From the NCBI RefSeq assembly GCF_024171695.1, contig NZ_JAMTCF010000005.1, positions 186,001 to 250,000 on the forward strand: DNA of 64,000 nucleotides, in the 5' to 3' direction. Positions 16,966-25,796 of this stretch are shown piece after piece (position 1 is the first letter of the stretch; the number at the start of each line of letters is the position of its first letter). This DNA comes from Actinosynnema pretiosum (GTDB taxonomy: Bacteria > Actinomycetota > Actinomycetes > Mycobacteriales > Pseudonocardiaceae). Both the position numbers and the translations under genes were made by a program. The notes below the pieces were generated by a model. That model was not told the DNA's origin and did not search any database. It saw only the letters and a program-made list of their open reading frames with translations.

Positions 16966-17856
16966 CTACTCCGCCGCGGGCTTGCGCAGCACCTCGTACA
17001 GCGCGGTGAAGCCGTCACCGGCGTGCCCGCGCTTGATCGCCTGCTCCGCGCGCTCGCGCAGGAACTCCGGCAGCGCGGTGTCCACGCCCTGCGCGCGGCT
17101 GGCGTCCACCAGGTGCTCGATCGCCACGGCCTGCATCCCGAGCGTGGAGTCGTTGTCGGGGTAGCTGCCCGCGTCCACCTGGGCCGCGATGTTGGGCACC
17201 TCGGGGGAGACCACGTGCTGGAACCAGTCCTGCGCGTACGGCAGGAACGACTCCGCGCGGACCTTCTCCGTGCCCACCAGGGCCAGCGAGTGCATGAACC
17301 CGGTCCAGGTCGTCCACATCAGACCGAGCAGCGCCGCGTCGTAGAGCGACGGCAGGCCCGCGTCCTCGCCGAGGTACGTGCCCGCGCCCGCCACCGACGA
17401 CAGCGAGGCGGCGTGGCGCTCGTACAACGCCTGCGGACCACCGTAGAAGATCAGGGTGTGCTCCGAGCCGATCATCGTGGGCACGGCCATGATCGCGCCG
17501 TCCACGTAGTCCACCCCCCGCTCGGCGGCCCAGCGCGCCGTCTCGCGGGCCTCCTCGGGGGTGCCGGAGGTCAGGTTCACGATCACGCGCCCCGAAGGCG
17601 CGTCGCCCAGCGAGTTGACGATCTCCCGCATCGCCCGGTAGTCGAGCACGCACACGACGACCAGCTCGCTCGCGGCCACCGCCTCGGCGACCGTGGCCGC
17701 CCGGACGGCCCCCTGGGACACCAGGTCGTCCGCCTTGCCGGGAGAGCGGTTCCAGACGGTGGTCCGGTGCCCCTTCTCCAGGAAGGCCTTCGCCAGCGCG
17801 GAACCCATCGACCCCAGGCCGATCACGGTCACCGGCGCGAGGTTGTCCGAAGTCAT
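16966..17856 (-). CDS. Imine reductase-family NADPH oxidoreductase
   Basis: This 296-aa protein belongs to the beta-hydroxyacid dehydrogenase / imine reductase superfamily. The Rossmann motif is GLGSMGSALAKAF (residues 13-25) with TTVWNRSP for NADPH. The later segment LPSLYDAALLGLMW carries an Asp near residue 173 where imine reductases place their proton donor, whereas ordinary hydroxyacid dehydrogenases have a catalytic Lys in that helix. The start is ATG 17856, with GAGGGG 7 nt upstream. Divergent from a SARP gene and inside a cluster predicted to make a cyclic imine, it could reduce that imine to a piperidine. The role is inferred from family and context. Confidence 0.8.
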   Translation of the reverse strand: MTSDNLAPVTVIGLGSMGSALAKAFLEKGHRTTVWNRSPGKADDLVSQGAVRAATVAEAVAASELVVVCVLDYRAMREIVNSLGDAPSGRVIVNLTSGTPEEARETARWAAERGVDYVDGAIMAVPTMIGSEHTLIFYGGPQALYERHAASLSSVAGAGTYLGEDAGLPSLYDAALLGLMWTTWTGFMHSLALVGTEKVRAESFLPYAQDWFQHVVSPEVPNIAAQVDAGSYPDNDSTLGMQAVAIEHLVDASRAQGVDTALPEFLRERAEQAIKRGHAGDGFTALYEVLRKPAAE

Positions 17857-17977
17857 CACAAATCCCCTCGTGTCGAACGCGGTCGCGGCGGCCGGGGCGC
17901 GCGGTCCTGCCCGCCCTCCGGCCGCTCCCACTGCCGAGCAGCCTGCGCGGGCCCCCTCTCAAAACCCTCTCGGTGGC

Positions 17978-18031
17978 CCGACAGGTCACCGGGAGCGGGC
18001 TGAACTGCGGATTTCCGGAATTTCCTGTCGG
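17978..18031. promoter_or_regulatory. Divergent promoter with inverted repeats
   Basis: The 188-bp gap between the imine reductase and SARP genes holds an 8-bp inverted pair (CCGACAGG at 17978-17985, CCTGTCGG at 18024-18031). Between them is the 15-mer TGCGGATTTCCGGAA at 18006-18020, whose exact reverse complement lies at 21488-21502. Confidence 0.6.
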
Positions 18032-18044
18032 ATATGGTGCTTTC

Positions 18045-21000
18045 ATGCGCTTCGGCATCCTGGGGGAGCTGGCGGCGTGGTCGTCCGACGACCGCGTCGT
18101 CCCCTTACCGGGCACCAAGGTCCGCACCCTCCTCGCCGCACTCCTGATCGACGCGGGCCGCCCCGTGTCGGCCGACCGCCTCGTCGACGCCCTGTGGGGC
18201 GACACCCCGCCCAACAACCCGTCGGGCGCGCTGCACACCAAGGTGTGGCAGCTGCGCCGGGCGCTGGAGGAGGGCGAGCCGGGGGCGAGCGAGCTCCTCG
18301 TCGCCCAGGTCCCCGGCTACCGCCTGGACGTCACCGACCTGGACGCCCACCGCTTCGAGCGGCTCCTGGCCAGGGCCCGCGACAGCGCCGACCCCAGGGC
18401 CAGGGCCGCCGCGCTCGGCGACGCGCTCTCCGCGTGGCGGGGACCGGCGCTGGCCGACCTCGCCGACGCCGACTTCGCCCGCGCCGCCACCGCCCGCCTG
18501 GAGGAGCTGCGGCTGACCGCGCTGGAGGACCGCGCGGACGCCATGCTCGAACTCGGCGACCACAGCCTCCTCGTCGGCGAGCTGGCCGACCTGCTGGTGC
18601 GCCACCCGCTGCGCGAGCGCCTGCACGCCGCCCACATGCGCGCCCTCTACGGCGCGGGCAGGCAGGGCGAGGCGCTGGCCGCGTTCGACGCGCTGCGCGT
18701 CCGGTTGGCCGAGGAGCTCGGCGTCGAACCGGGTGCGGAGCTGGTCGCGCTGCACGGGTCGGTCCTGCGGCGCGACCTCGCGCTCGTGCCCCGCCCGAGC
18801 CCCATCACCACCAGCGCGCGCCCGGTCACCAACCTGCCGACCCCGGTGAGCGGGCTGGTCGGCCGGGAGGCCGCGGTCGTCCAGGTCCGCGCGCTGCTCG
18901 ACGCGGGCAGGCTCGTGACGCTGCACGGCGTCGGCGGCGTCGGCAAGACCCGGCTGGCCGTCGAGGTCGCCTCCCGCGTCGCCGACGACTACCCGGACGG
19001 GGTGTGGCTGGTCGAGCTCTCCACCGCCGACGCAGGCACCGACGCCGACGTGGCCGCGGGCGGCTACTCGCCGGTGGCCAACCTGGTCGCCGGGGTGCTG
19101 GGCGTGCGCGACGAGGTCGCCTCCGGCGCGCACGGCGGCAGGCAGGCCGAGCAGCTCGCGGACGCCGTGCGCACCAAGCAGTTCCTGCTGGTGCTGGACA
19201 ACTGCGAGCACGTCGTCGAGCAGGCGGCCCGGTTGAGCGAGCTGCTGCTGCGCAGCGCGCCCGGCGCGCGCGTGCTGGCCACCAGCCAGGAACCGCTGGG
19301 CATCGGCGGCGAGCGGCTGTGGACGGTGCCGCCGCTGACCCTGCCCAGCCCCGGCGGTCCCGGCGGTCCCGACGACGTCGCCGGGTCGACCGCCGTGCAG
19401 CTCTTCGTGGCCCGCGCCACCGAGGCCGCCCCCGGTTTCGCGCTCGACCCGTCCACCGCCGCCGCGGTCGGCGCGATCTGCCGCAGGCTCGACGGCCTGC
19501 CGTTCGCGCTGGAGCTGGCCGCCACCAGGGTGCGCGCGCTGGGCGTGCGGGAGGTCGCGGCCCGGCTGCAGGACCGGTTCGCGCTGCTCACCGTCGGCAG
19601 CCGGGGCGCGCCCGCCCGGCACCAGACGCTGCGCGCGGCCATCGACTGGTCCTGGGAGCTGCTCGCCGAGCAGGAGCAGGTGGTGCTGCGGCGGCTGTCC
19701 GCGTTCAACGGCGGCTGCTCGCTCCAGGCCGCCGAGGAGGTGTGCGGCGGCGGGCCGGTCCGGCGCGACGAGGTGCTCGACCTGGTGGCCCGGTTGGTGG
19801 ACCGCTCGCTGGTGACCACCGCCGACGTGGACGGCGCGCGCCGCTACCGCCTGCTGGAGTCGGTCTCCGCCTACAGCTCCGAGCGGCTGCGCGAGGCGGG
19901 CGAGCAGGACGAGGTGCGGCTCAGGCACGCCGCCCACCACGCGGACCTGGCCGAGTGCGCCCTGCCGCACCTGCGCGGCCCCGACCAGCGGCGCTGGCTG
20001 GACCGGCTCACCGCCGAGGCGGGCAACTTCCGCGCCGCGCTGGACACCGCCGACCTGCCCGAGGCCACCGGGCCCGCGCTGCGCGTGGTCAACGCGCTCG
20101 CCTGGTACTGGTTCCTCAGCGGCAGGCTCGGCGAGGCCAAGCACGCCTTCGCCACCACGCTGCTGCGCGCCGGTGAGGCGGAGGCCGAGGCGGGCGGCCA
20201 CGCCTCCGACCGGTCGGAGGCGCTGGCCTGGCAGGCGGGCTTCTCGCTGCGCGCGGGCGACTCGACCTACCCGCTGGAGCAGTGCGATTCCCTCGCCGAG
20301 GGCATCCGCGACCCGCTGCGCCGGGCGACCACCCGCTGGTTCCTCGGGTTCGCGCGCATCGGCTTCGGCGACCAGGACAGCGCCGAGAAGCGCATCGACC
20401 GGGCGCTCGGGGAGTTCCGCGCCCTCGGCGACCGCTGGGGCACCGCCGCCGCGCTCGCCGCGCTGGCCACGCACAGCGTGCTGCGCGGCGACCTCGCCAC
20501 CACCCGCCAGTGCGGCGAGGAGGGTGCCCGGCTGTTCCGCGAGCTGGGCGACGGCTGGGGGCTGCTCCAGGCCACCGACGCGCTGGCCTCGCTCGCCGAG
20601 ATGTGCGGCGACTACGCGGAGACCGCCAGGCTGCACCGCGACGGGCTGCGCACCGCCGAGTCGCTGGGGCTGTGGAACGAGGTGTCGACGAAGCTGTCCG
20701 GGCTCGGCCGCACCGCGCTGCTGCGCGGGGACTACGCGCAGGCGCGCGAGCTGCACGGGCGCGCCATGCGCCTGGCCGCCGAGCAGGGCTTCACCTTCGG
20801 CGAGCAGTTCGCCGAGGTGGGACTGGGGCTCGGCGCGCGCCGCGAGGGCAGGCTCGACGCCGCGCAGGCGCACCTGCGGCGGTGGCTGGACTGGTGCCGC
20901 CAGCTCGACGGCGGCCACGGCGCGGCGCTCATCCTGGCCGAGCTGGGCTTCGTCGCCGAGCTGCGCGGCGACGCGGCGGGCGCGCTGGCCCTGCACCGGG

Positions 21001-21296
21001 AGGGCTTCGCCTCGGCGTGGGCGACCGGCGACCCGCGCACCATCGCGCTGGCGGTCGAGGGCGTCGCGGGCGCGCTGGCGCTGGCCGGGCGGCACGAGCG
21101 GGCCGGGCTGCTGCTCGGCGCGGCGTGCGCGGTGCGCGACGCGGCGGGCGCGCCGCTGCCCGAGGTGGAGCGCGGCGACGTCGACCGGGCGAGCGCGCGG
21201 GGCGCGGCGGCGCTCGGCGGGGCGTTCGCGGACGTGGTCGAGCGCGGGAAGGTGCTGGGCCTGGGCGAGGTGCCCGCGCTGCTGGCGGAGGACTGA
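18045..21296 (+). CDS. AfsR-like SARP regulator with NB-ARC and TPR domains
   Basis: This 1083-aa regulator has a winged helix (residues 1-95), BTAD (about 100-250), an NB-ARC-type ATPase and a long C-terminal TPR region. Walker A is HGVGGVGKTRL near residue 295 and Walker B is FLLVLDNCEHV. Unlike the other SARP here, its ATP site looks intact. The start is ATG 18045; the frame is open 24 codons further upstream, but that part covers promoter-like sequence. AfsR/RedD-type proteins recruit RNA polymerase at repeat sites of biosynthetic promoters, so this is the leading candidate activator of the cluster. It is divergent from the imine reductase gene. Confidence 0.9.
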   Translation: MRFGILGELAAWSSDDRVVPLPGTKVRTLLAALLIDAGRPVSADRLVDALWGDTPPNNPSGALHTKVWQLRRALEEGEPGASELLVAQVPGYRLDVTDLDAHRFERLLARARDSADPRARAAALGDALSAWRGPALADLADADFARAATARLEELRLTALEDRADAMLELGDHSLLVGELADLLVRHPLRERLHAAHMRALYGAGRQGEALAAFDALRVRLAEELGVEPGAELVALHGSVLRRDLALVPRPSPITTSARPVTNLPTPVSGLVGREAAVVQVRALLDAGRLVTLHGVGGVGKTRLAVEVASRVADDYPDGVWLVELSTADAGTDADVAAGGYSPVANLVAGVLGVRDEVASGAHGGRQAEQLADAVRTKQFLLVLDNCEHVVEQAARLSELLLRSAPGARVLATSQEPLGIGGERLWTVPPLTLPSPGGPGGPDDVAGSTAVQLFVARATEAAPGFALDPSTAAAVGAICRRLDGLPFALELAATRVRALGVREVAARLQDRFALLTVGSRGAPARHQTLRAAIDWSWELLAEQEQVVLRRLSAFNGGCSLQAAEEVCGGGPVRRDEVLDLVARLVDRSLVTTADVDGARRYRLLESVSAYSSERLREAGEQDEVRLRHAAHHADLAECALPHLRGPDQRRWLDRLTAEAGNFRAALDTADLPEATGPALRVVNALAWYWFLSGRLGEAKHAFATTLLRAGEAEAEAGGHASDRSEALAWQAGFSLRAGDSTYPLEQCDSLAEGIRDPLRRATTRWFLGFARIGFGDQDSAEKRIDRALGEFRALGDRWGTAAALAALATHSVLRGDLATTRQCGEEGARLFRELGDGWGLLQATDALASLAEMCGDYAETARLHRDGLRTAESLGLWNEVSTKLSGLGRTALLRGDYAQARELHGRAMRLAAEQGFTFGEQFAEVGLGLGARREGRLDAAQAHLRRWLDWCRQLDGGHGAALILAELGFVAELRGDAAGALALHREGFASAWATGDPRTIALAVEGVAGALALAGRHERAGLLLGAACAVRDAAGAPLPEVERGDVDRASARGAAALGGAFADVVERGKVLGLGEVPALLAED

Positions 21297-21801
21297 CCCT
21301 CGGGCGCACCGCGCCGGACGCCTCGGAGGCGGCGACCGCTCGTCGCCCGCCCCCGGTCGTCGCGCGCCTGAGGGAGGTCGCGCGACTCGTCGTGCGGCCG
21401 CGCCGAGCGCCTCCCCGGTCGGCCGGCGGGGTCGTGGAGGTGGGCGATCCGCCACCGGGTCACGTGACGGCTGCGGTGACCGACCAGTTCCGGAAATCCG
21501 CACGCGCAATCCACCGGCGCAATCCGCCCGCGCCCCCCGAAAAGCATTTCCGCCGCACCCTCCCGCGCCATTCCCCGCGCCTCGCGCTCACCCCGCGCCC
21601 GCGTTCTCCCCGGCCGTCCCGGCGCTGCGGCAACCGCCCGGTAATCGTCCGCTCATCGCCTGCTCGCAGGCTTTTCGGTGAACCCGCGATGACCGCTCGG
21701 GCATCTTCCCTGCGCTAGAAAAGGACCGGCTCGCCAGTACAGCGGCGCCGCTCCAGCACCACCACTTCTCCCACCACCCCCCGTCGATCGGAGATGAGAA
21801 A
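21297..21801 (+). promoter_or_regulatory. 505-bp intergenic region before the tailoring operon
   Basis: There is no credible gene here. It contains TTCCGGAAATCCGCA at 21488-21502 (reverse complement of 18006-18020) and a set of loosely similar 11-bp direct repeats from 21634 to 21666 (CCGCCCGGTAA, TCGTCCGCTCA, TCGCCTGCTCG) of the kind SARP proteins bind. CCGGTAATCG at 21638-21647 is shared with the PKS divergent promoter at 32524-32533. It is probably the promoter of the aminotransferase-P450 operon. Confidence 0.5.
21488..21502 (-). promoter_or_regulatory. Inverted copy of 15-bp TTCCGGAA site
   Basis: TTCCGGAAATCCGCA is the exact reverse complement of bases 18006-18020. Both copies lie in promoter regions on either side of the SARP gene. 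The TTCCGGAA palindromic core also occurs at 28968-28975, about 100 bp before the SnoaL/flavin reductase pair. Confidence 0.6.
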
Positions 21802-23358
21802 ATGAGGGCTTCCCCCGGAGCGCCCGAATTCGCGGACTCCTACCTCGTCGAGGTGCTGTCCGAGTTCGGGCTGGCGCTGAAGTACGTGCGTGCCGAGGGC
21901 AACACGCTGCACTACCTGGCCGACGACGGCAGCGAGGTCGGCGTCTTCGACGCGGCCAGCGGGTTCGGCTCGCTCATGTTCGGCCACAACAACCCCGAGC
22001 TGATCGAGCACGCCAAGCGCCTGCTGGACGAGCGCACGCCCGTGCACGCCCAGTTCTCCGGCTACTCCTTCGCCATCGACCTCGCGGCCAAGCTCAACGG
22101 GATCATCCGGCGCGAGCTGGGCACCGACGACAAGTTCTACGGCCTGTTCGGCAACTCCGGCGCCGAGGCCGTGGAGATCACGATCAAGCACGCCGAGCTC
22201 GACCGGGGGATGCGCGTCGCCGAGCTCAAGGAGCGGCTCGCCGCGAACGCCGGGACCGCCCGCGCCGCCGCCGAGGCCGGGGCCCGCCTCTCGGGGGCCG
22301 CCACCGCGCTCGCCGGTGGCGGCGACTTCGCCGCGCTCGCCGCCGAGGTCGCCCGCCGCAACGCCGCCACCGAGGCCCGCCCGCCGCTGTTCCTGGCGCT
22401 GGAGGGCGGTTTCCACGGCAAGCTCGTCAGCAGCGTGCAGCTCACGTTCAACGAGGAGTTCCGCGGCCCGTTCAAGTCCCTCGCCGCCCAGGCCAGGTTC
22501 ATCCCGCGCGACCGCCCCGACCTGATCGACAAGGTCGTGGAGCAGGAGCGCGCCGTGCTGCTCGACCTCGTCGAGCGCGACGGCGTCGTCGACGTCGTCG
22601 AGCGGGACTTCCCGGTGTTCGCGGCGTTCCTGGTCGAGCCGATCCTCGGCGAGGCGGGCATCCTCCCGATGACCCGCGAGCTGGCCACGGCCGTGCGCCA
22701 GGCCTGCGACCGGCACGACGTCCCGCTGGTCTCCGACGAGATCCAGTCCGGCATGGGCCGCACCGGCTCGTTCCTGGCGGGCACCCGCATCGGCCTGCGC
22801 CCCGACTACGTCATCCTCGCCAAGGCGCTCGGCGGCGGCATCGCCAAGCTCGGCGTCGTGCTCGTCAACGAGCACCGCTACCGCAAGGACTTCGAGCTGA
22901 TGCACACCTCGACGTTCGGGCGCGACGGGTTCTCCAGCAGGCTGGCCATCAAGTTCCTGGAGATGCTGGAGGCCGACGACGGCCAGGCGTACCGGGGCGC
23001 GGCCGAGCGCGGCGCGAAGGCCAAGGCCGTCATGGAGGCCATCCGCGACGACTACCCGGACGTGGTCGCCGAGGTCCGGGGCGAGGGCCTCATGCTCGGC
23101 TTCGAGCTGCGCGACCAGAGCGGCTCCGCCTCCGCCGAGATCCGCGAGGCCGTCGAGCACGAGGCGTTGGCGTTCGTCATCGGCGGCCACCTGCTGCGCG
23201 CGCACCGCATCCGCATCTTCTCCACCGCCTCCAACGTGGACACGATGCGCTTCGAGCCGTCGATCCACCTCACCGACGAGGAGATCGCCAGGGTCGACGC
23301 CGGGTTCCGGGACGTGTGCGAGATCCTGCGCGCCCAGGACGCGAGCAGGTTCGCGTGA
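21802..23358 (+). CDS. Class III aminotransferase (first copy)
   Basis: This 518-aa PLP enzyme has fold-type I class III features: FGNSGAEAVEITIKHAE, EGGFHGKL, the Asp of VSDEIQSGMGRTG, and the PLP Lys (about residue 341) in ILAKALGGG. It is longer than typical family members because of a roughly 60-residue Ala-rich insertion after KHAELDRGMR. In this cluster it is a candidate to convert the PKS-released C1 aldehyde into a primary amine. It begins an operon, and its stop overlaps the P450 start (GTGA). A paralogue lies at 30589-32067. Confidence 0.87.
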   Translation: MRASPGAPEFADSYLVEVLSEFGLALKYVRAEGNTLHYLADDGSEVGVFDAASGFGSLMFGHNNPELIEHAKRLLDERTPVHAQFSGYSFAIDLAAKLNGIIRRELGTDDKFYGLFGNSGAEAVEITIKHAELDRGMRVAELKERLAANAGTARAAAEAGARLSGAATALAGGGDFAALAAEVARRNAATEARPPLFLALEGGFHGKLVSSVQLTFNEEFRGPFKSLAAQARFIPRDRPDLIDKVVEQERAVLLDLVERDGVVDVVERDFPVFAAFLVEPILGEAGILPMTRELATAVRQACDRHDVPLVSDEIQSGMGRTGSFLAGTRIGLRPDYVILAKALGGGIAKLGVVLVNEHRYRKDFELMHTSTFGRDGFSSRLAIKFLEMLEADDGQAYRGAAERGAKAKAVMEAIRDDYPDVVAEVRGEGLMLGFELRDQSGSASAEIREAVEHEALAFVIGGHLLRAHRIRIFSTASNVDTMRFEPSIHLTDEEIARVDAGFRDVCEILRAQDASRFA

Positions 23359-24620
23359 CCACCGCCCCTGCCGTCCCGCTGATCGACACCGCGGGGCGCG
23401 ACGTCCACGGCGAGTCCGAGCGCCTGCGCGCGCTCGGCCCCGCCGTGCGGGTCGAGCTGCCCGGCGGGGTCCTCGCCTGGTGGGTCACCGACCACGCGCT
23501 CGTCAAGCGGCTGCTCACCGACCCGCGGATCTCCCGCGACACCTACCGGCACTGGCCCGCGTGGGGCAACGGCGAGTCCGAGCTGGCCCGCACCTGGTCG
23601 CTGGCGATGTGGGTGGCCGACCACAACATGATCACCGCCTACGGCGCGGAGCACACCCGGCTGCGCAGGCTGGTGGCCAAGGCGTTCACCGCCCGCCGCA
23701 CCCAGGCGATGCGACCGCGCGTCGAGGCCATCACCACCGGCCTGCTGGACGCTCTGGCGACCGTCGCGCCCGGCGAGGTGGTCGACCTGCGGGCCCGCTT
23801 CGCCCACCCGCTGCCGGTCCAGGTGATCTCCGAGCTCCTGGGCATCCCGGACCTGCTCCGGGGACCGCTGCTGCGCTCCGTGCACGAGATCATGGACACC
23901 TCCGCGTCCCCGGAGCGCGCCAAGGCCACCGAGGTCGAGCTGTACCGGCTGCTGCGCGAGCTGGTCGAGGTCAAGCGCGCCGCCCCCGGCGACGACGTCA
24001 CCTCGGGGCTGATCCAGGCGCACGGGGACGACGGCGCGGGCCTGGACGAGCGCGAGCTGGTCGACACCGTGCTGCTGATGTTCACGGCGGGCCACGAGAC
24101 CACCGTGAACCTGCTCGACCAGACCACCGCGCTGCTGCTCACCCACCCCGAGCGGCGCGCCGCCGTCGAGTCCGGCGCGCTGGCCTGGGAGGACGTGGTC
24201 GAGGAGTCGCTGCGCCTCGAGGCCCCGTTCGCGAACCTGCCGCTGCGCTACGCGGTCGAGGACGTCCCGGTCGGCGACCTCGTCATCGCGGCGGGCGACC
24301 CGATCGTCATCGCCTTCGGCGCGGCGGGCCGGGACCGGGCCGTGCACGGGCCCACCGCGACCGAGTTCGACCCGACCCGCCCGACCCGGCGCGACCACCT
24401 GGCCTTCGGGCACGGCGCGCACCACTGCCTCGGCGCGCCGCTGGCCCGCATGGAGGCCGCGGTCGGCCTGCCCGCCCTGTTCGCGCGCTTCCCAGGGATG
24501 CGCCTCGCCACCACCCCCGACGGGCTCCGGCCGCTGGGCTCCTTCATCTCCAACGGCCACGCCGCCCTGCCCGTCCTGCTGCGCCCGCCGACCACCCGAT
24601 CCGGAGAGGAAACCCGATGA
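23355..24620 (+). CDS. Cytochrome P450
   Basis: This 421-aa soluble bacterial P450 has the I-helix MFTAGHETT, the ExxR in EESLRLE, and the heme-binding loop FGHGAHHCLGAPLAR with Cys at about 358. It probably hydroxylates, epoxidises or desaturates the alkaloid. GTG 23355 overlaps the aminotransferase stop, and its own stop overlaps the next ATG (ATGA), so three genes are translationally coupled. No dedicated ferredoxin gene was found in the window. Confidence 0.92.
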   Translation: MTTAPAVPLIDTAGRDVHGESERLRALGPAVRVELPGGVLAWWVTDHALVKRLLTDPRISRDTYRHWPAWGNGESELARTWSLAMWVADHNMITAYGAEHTRLRRLVAKAFTARRTQAMRPRVEAITTGLLDALATVAPGEVVDLRARFAHPLPVQVISELLGIPDLLRGPLLRSVHEIMDTSASPERAKATEVELYRLLRELVEVKRAAPGDDVTSGLIQAHGDDGAGLDERELVDTVLLMFTAGHETTVNLLDQTTALLLTHPERRAAVESGALAWEDVVEESLRLEAPFANLPLRYAVEDVPVGDLVIAAGDPIVIAFGAAGRDRAVHGPTATEFDPTRPTRRDHLAFGHGAHHCLGAPLARMEAAVGLPALFARFPGMRLATTPDGLRPLGSFISNGHAALPVLLRPPTTRSGEETR

Positions 24621-25771
24621 GCGACGTGCTGGACGCCGTCAGGCAGCTCGTGCCCGTGCTGCGGGAGAACGGCAAGGAGGCCGAGCAGCGGCGCTGGATC
24701 CCCGACGAGAACGTCGACCTGCTCGACAAGGCGGGCGTGTTCGCGATGGCCGTGCCGAAGCGGTTCGGCGGGCTCGACCTCCCGGTCGCCGAGCAGATCG
24801 CCGTGCTCACCGAGATCGCCAGGGGCTGCGGCTCCACCTCGTGGACGGCCGTGGCGTGGGTGTCGAGCGCCTGGATGGTGACGCTCTACCCGGACCGCGC
24901 GCAGGAGGAGCTGTTCGCGAACGGCTCGGTGCGCGTCTCCGGCGGCTTCACCCCCACCGGCCGGGCGACGCCCGTCGACGGCGGCTACACCCTGAACGGC
25001 TCGTGGCGGTTCAACACCGGATGCCGGGGCGCTGACTGGGACCTGCTGGCCGCCGCGATCGAGCTGCCCGACGGCTCCGAGGGCGAGGTGTTCGCCCTGG
25101 TGCCCATGTCGGACCTGACGATCGCCGACGACTGGCACGTGTCCGGCGCCTCGGGCACCGGGAGCTCCACCACCACCGCCACCGACGTGTTCGTCCCGGC
25201 CCACCGCGTCGTCACCGCCGAGGAGGCGCTGGTCGAGGGCGCCGAGGGCCGCACCCCCACCGCGCACGGCCGCGCCTACAGCCTCATCAGCTACGTCGTC
25301 GCCGAGTCGGTCGCCGCCTACGTCGGCATGGCCAAGGGCGCGCTGGAGGTCTTCCTGGAGCGGCTGCCCGGACGCGGCCTCGCCTACACGTCGTGGACCG
25401 ACCAGCGCGAGCACCCGCTGACCCAGCACAAGGTCGCGCTCGCCGCCAACAAGATCGCCGCCGCCGAGGCGCTGTCCGCCGCCTACGTCGAGCTGCTCCA
25501 GCGCCGCGCGGACGCGGGCGAGCAGCCCACGACCGAGGAGAAGGCCGCCGTCCGGGGCCAGGCGGGCACCGCGATCCTGCTGGCCAAGGAAGCGGTGGAG
25601 CTGCTCCAGACCATCGCGGGCGCCTCCGCGCTCAGCACGTCCGCCCCGTTCCAGCGGTACCACCGCGACCTGCTGGGGCTGACCACGCACGGACTCATGT
25701 CGCCCGACATGAGCCTAGAGGTGCACGGCCGGGTCCTGGTCGGGCTCGACCCGCAGTCCGTGTTCCTCTGA
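24617..25771 (+). CDS. Acyl-CoA dehydrogenase-fold flavin monooxygenase
   Basis: This 384-aa protein has the acyl-CoA dehydrogenase fold of the HsaA/HpaB-like two-component hydroxylases: MAVPKRFGGLDLP, EIARGCGSTSWTAVAWVSSAW, GGYTLNGSWRFNTGC and SGASGTGSSTTTATDVFVP. It lacks the catalytic Glu context expected of true acyl-CoA dehydrogenases, and a flavin reductase is encoded at 29560-30081, so oxygenation with free reduced flavin is more likely than dehydrogenation. It is coupled to the P450 by an ATGA overlap. Confidence 0.82.
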   Translation: MSDVLDAVRQLVPVLRENGKEAEQRRWIPDENVDLLDKAGVFAMAVPKRFGGLDLPVAEQIAVLTEIARGCGSTSWTAVAWVSSAWMVTLYPDRAQEELFANGSVRVSGGFTPTGRATPVDGGYTLNGSWRFNTGCRGADWDLLAAAIELPDGSEGEVFALVPMSDLTIADDWHVSGASGTGSSTTTATDVFVPAHRVVTAEEALVEGAEGRTPTAHGRAYSLISYVVAESVAAYVGMAKGALEVFLERLPGRGLAYTSWTDQREHPLTQHKVALAANKIAAAEALSAAYVELLQRRADAGEQPTTEEKAAVRGQAGTAILLAKEAVELLQTIAGASALSTSAPFQRYHRDLLGLTTHGLMSPDMSLEVHGRVLVGLDPQSVFL

Positions 25772-25796
25772 CCTCACCGCAGGGGGATGAACCGAG

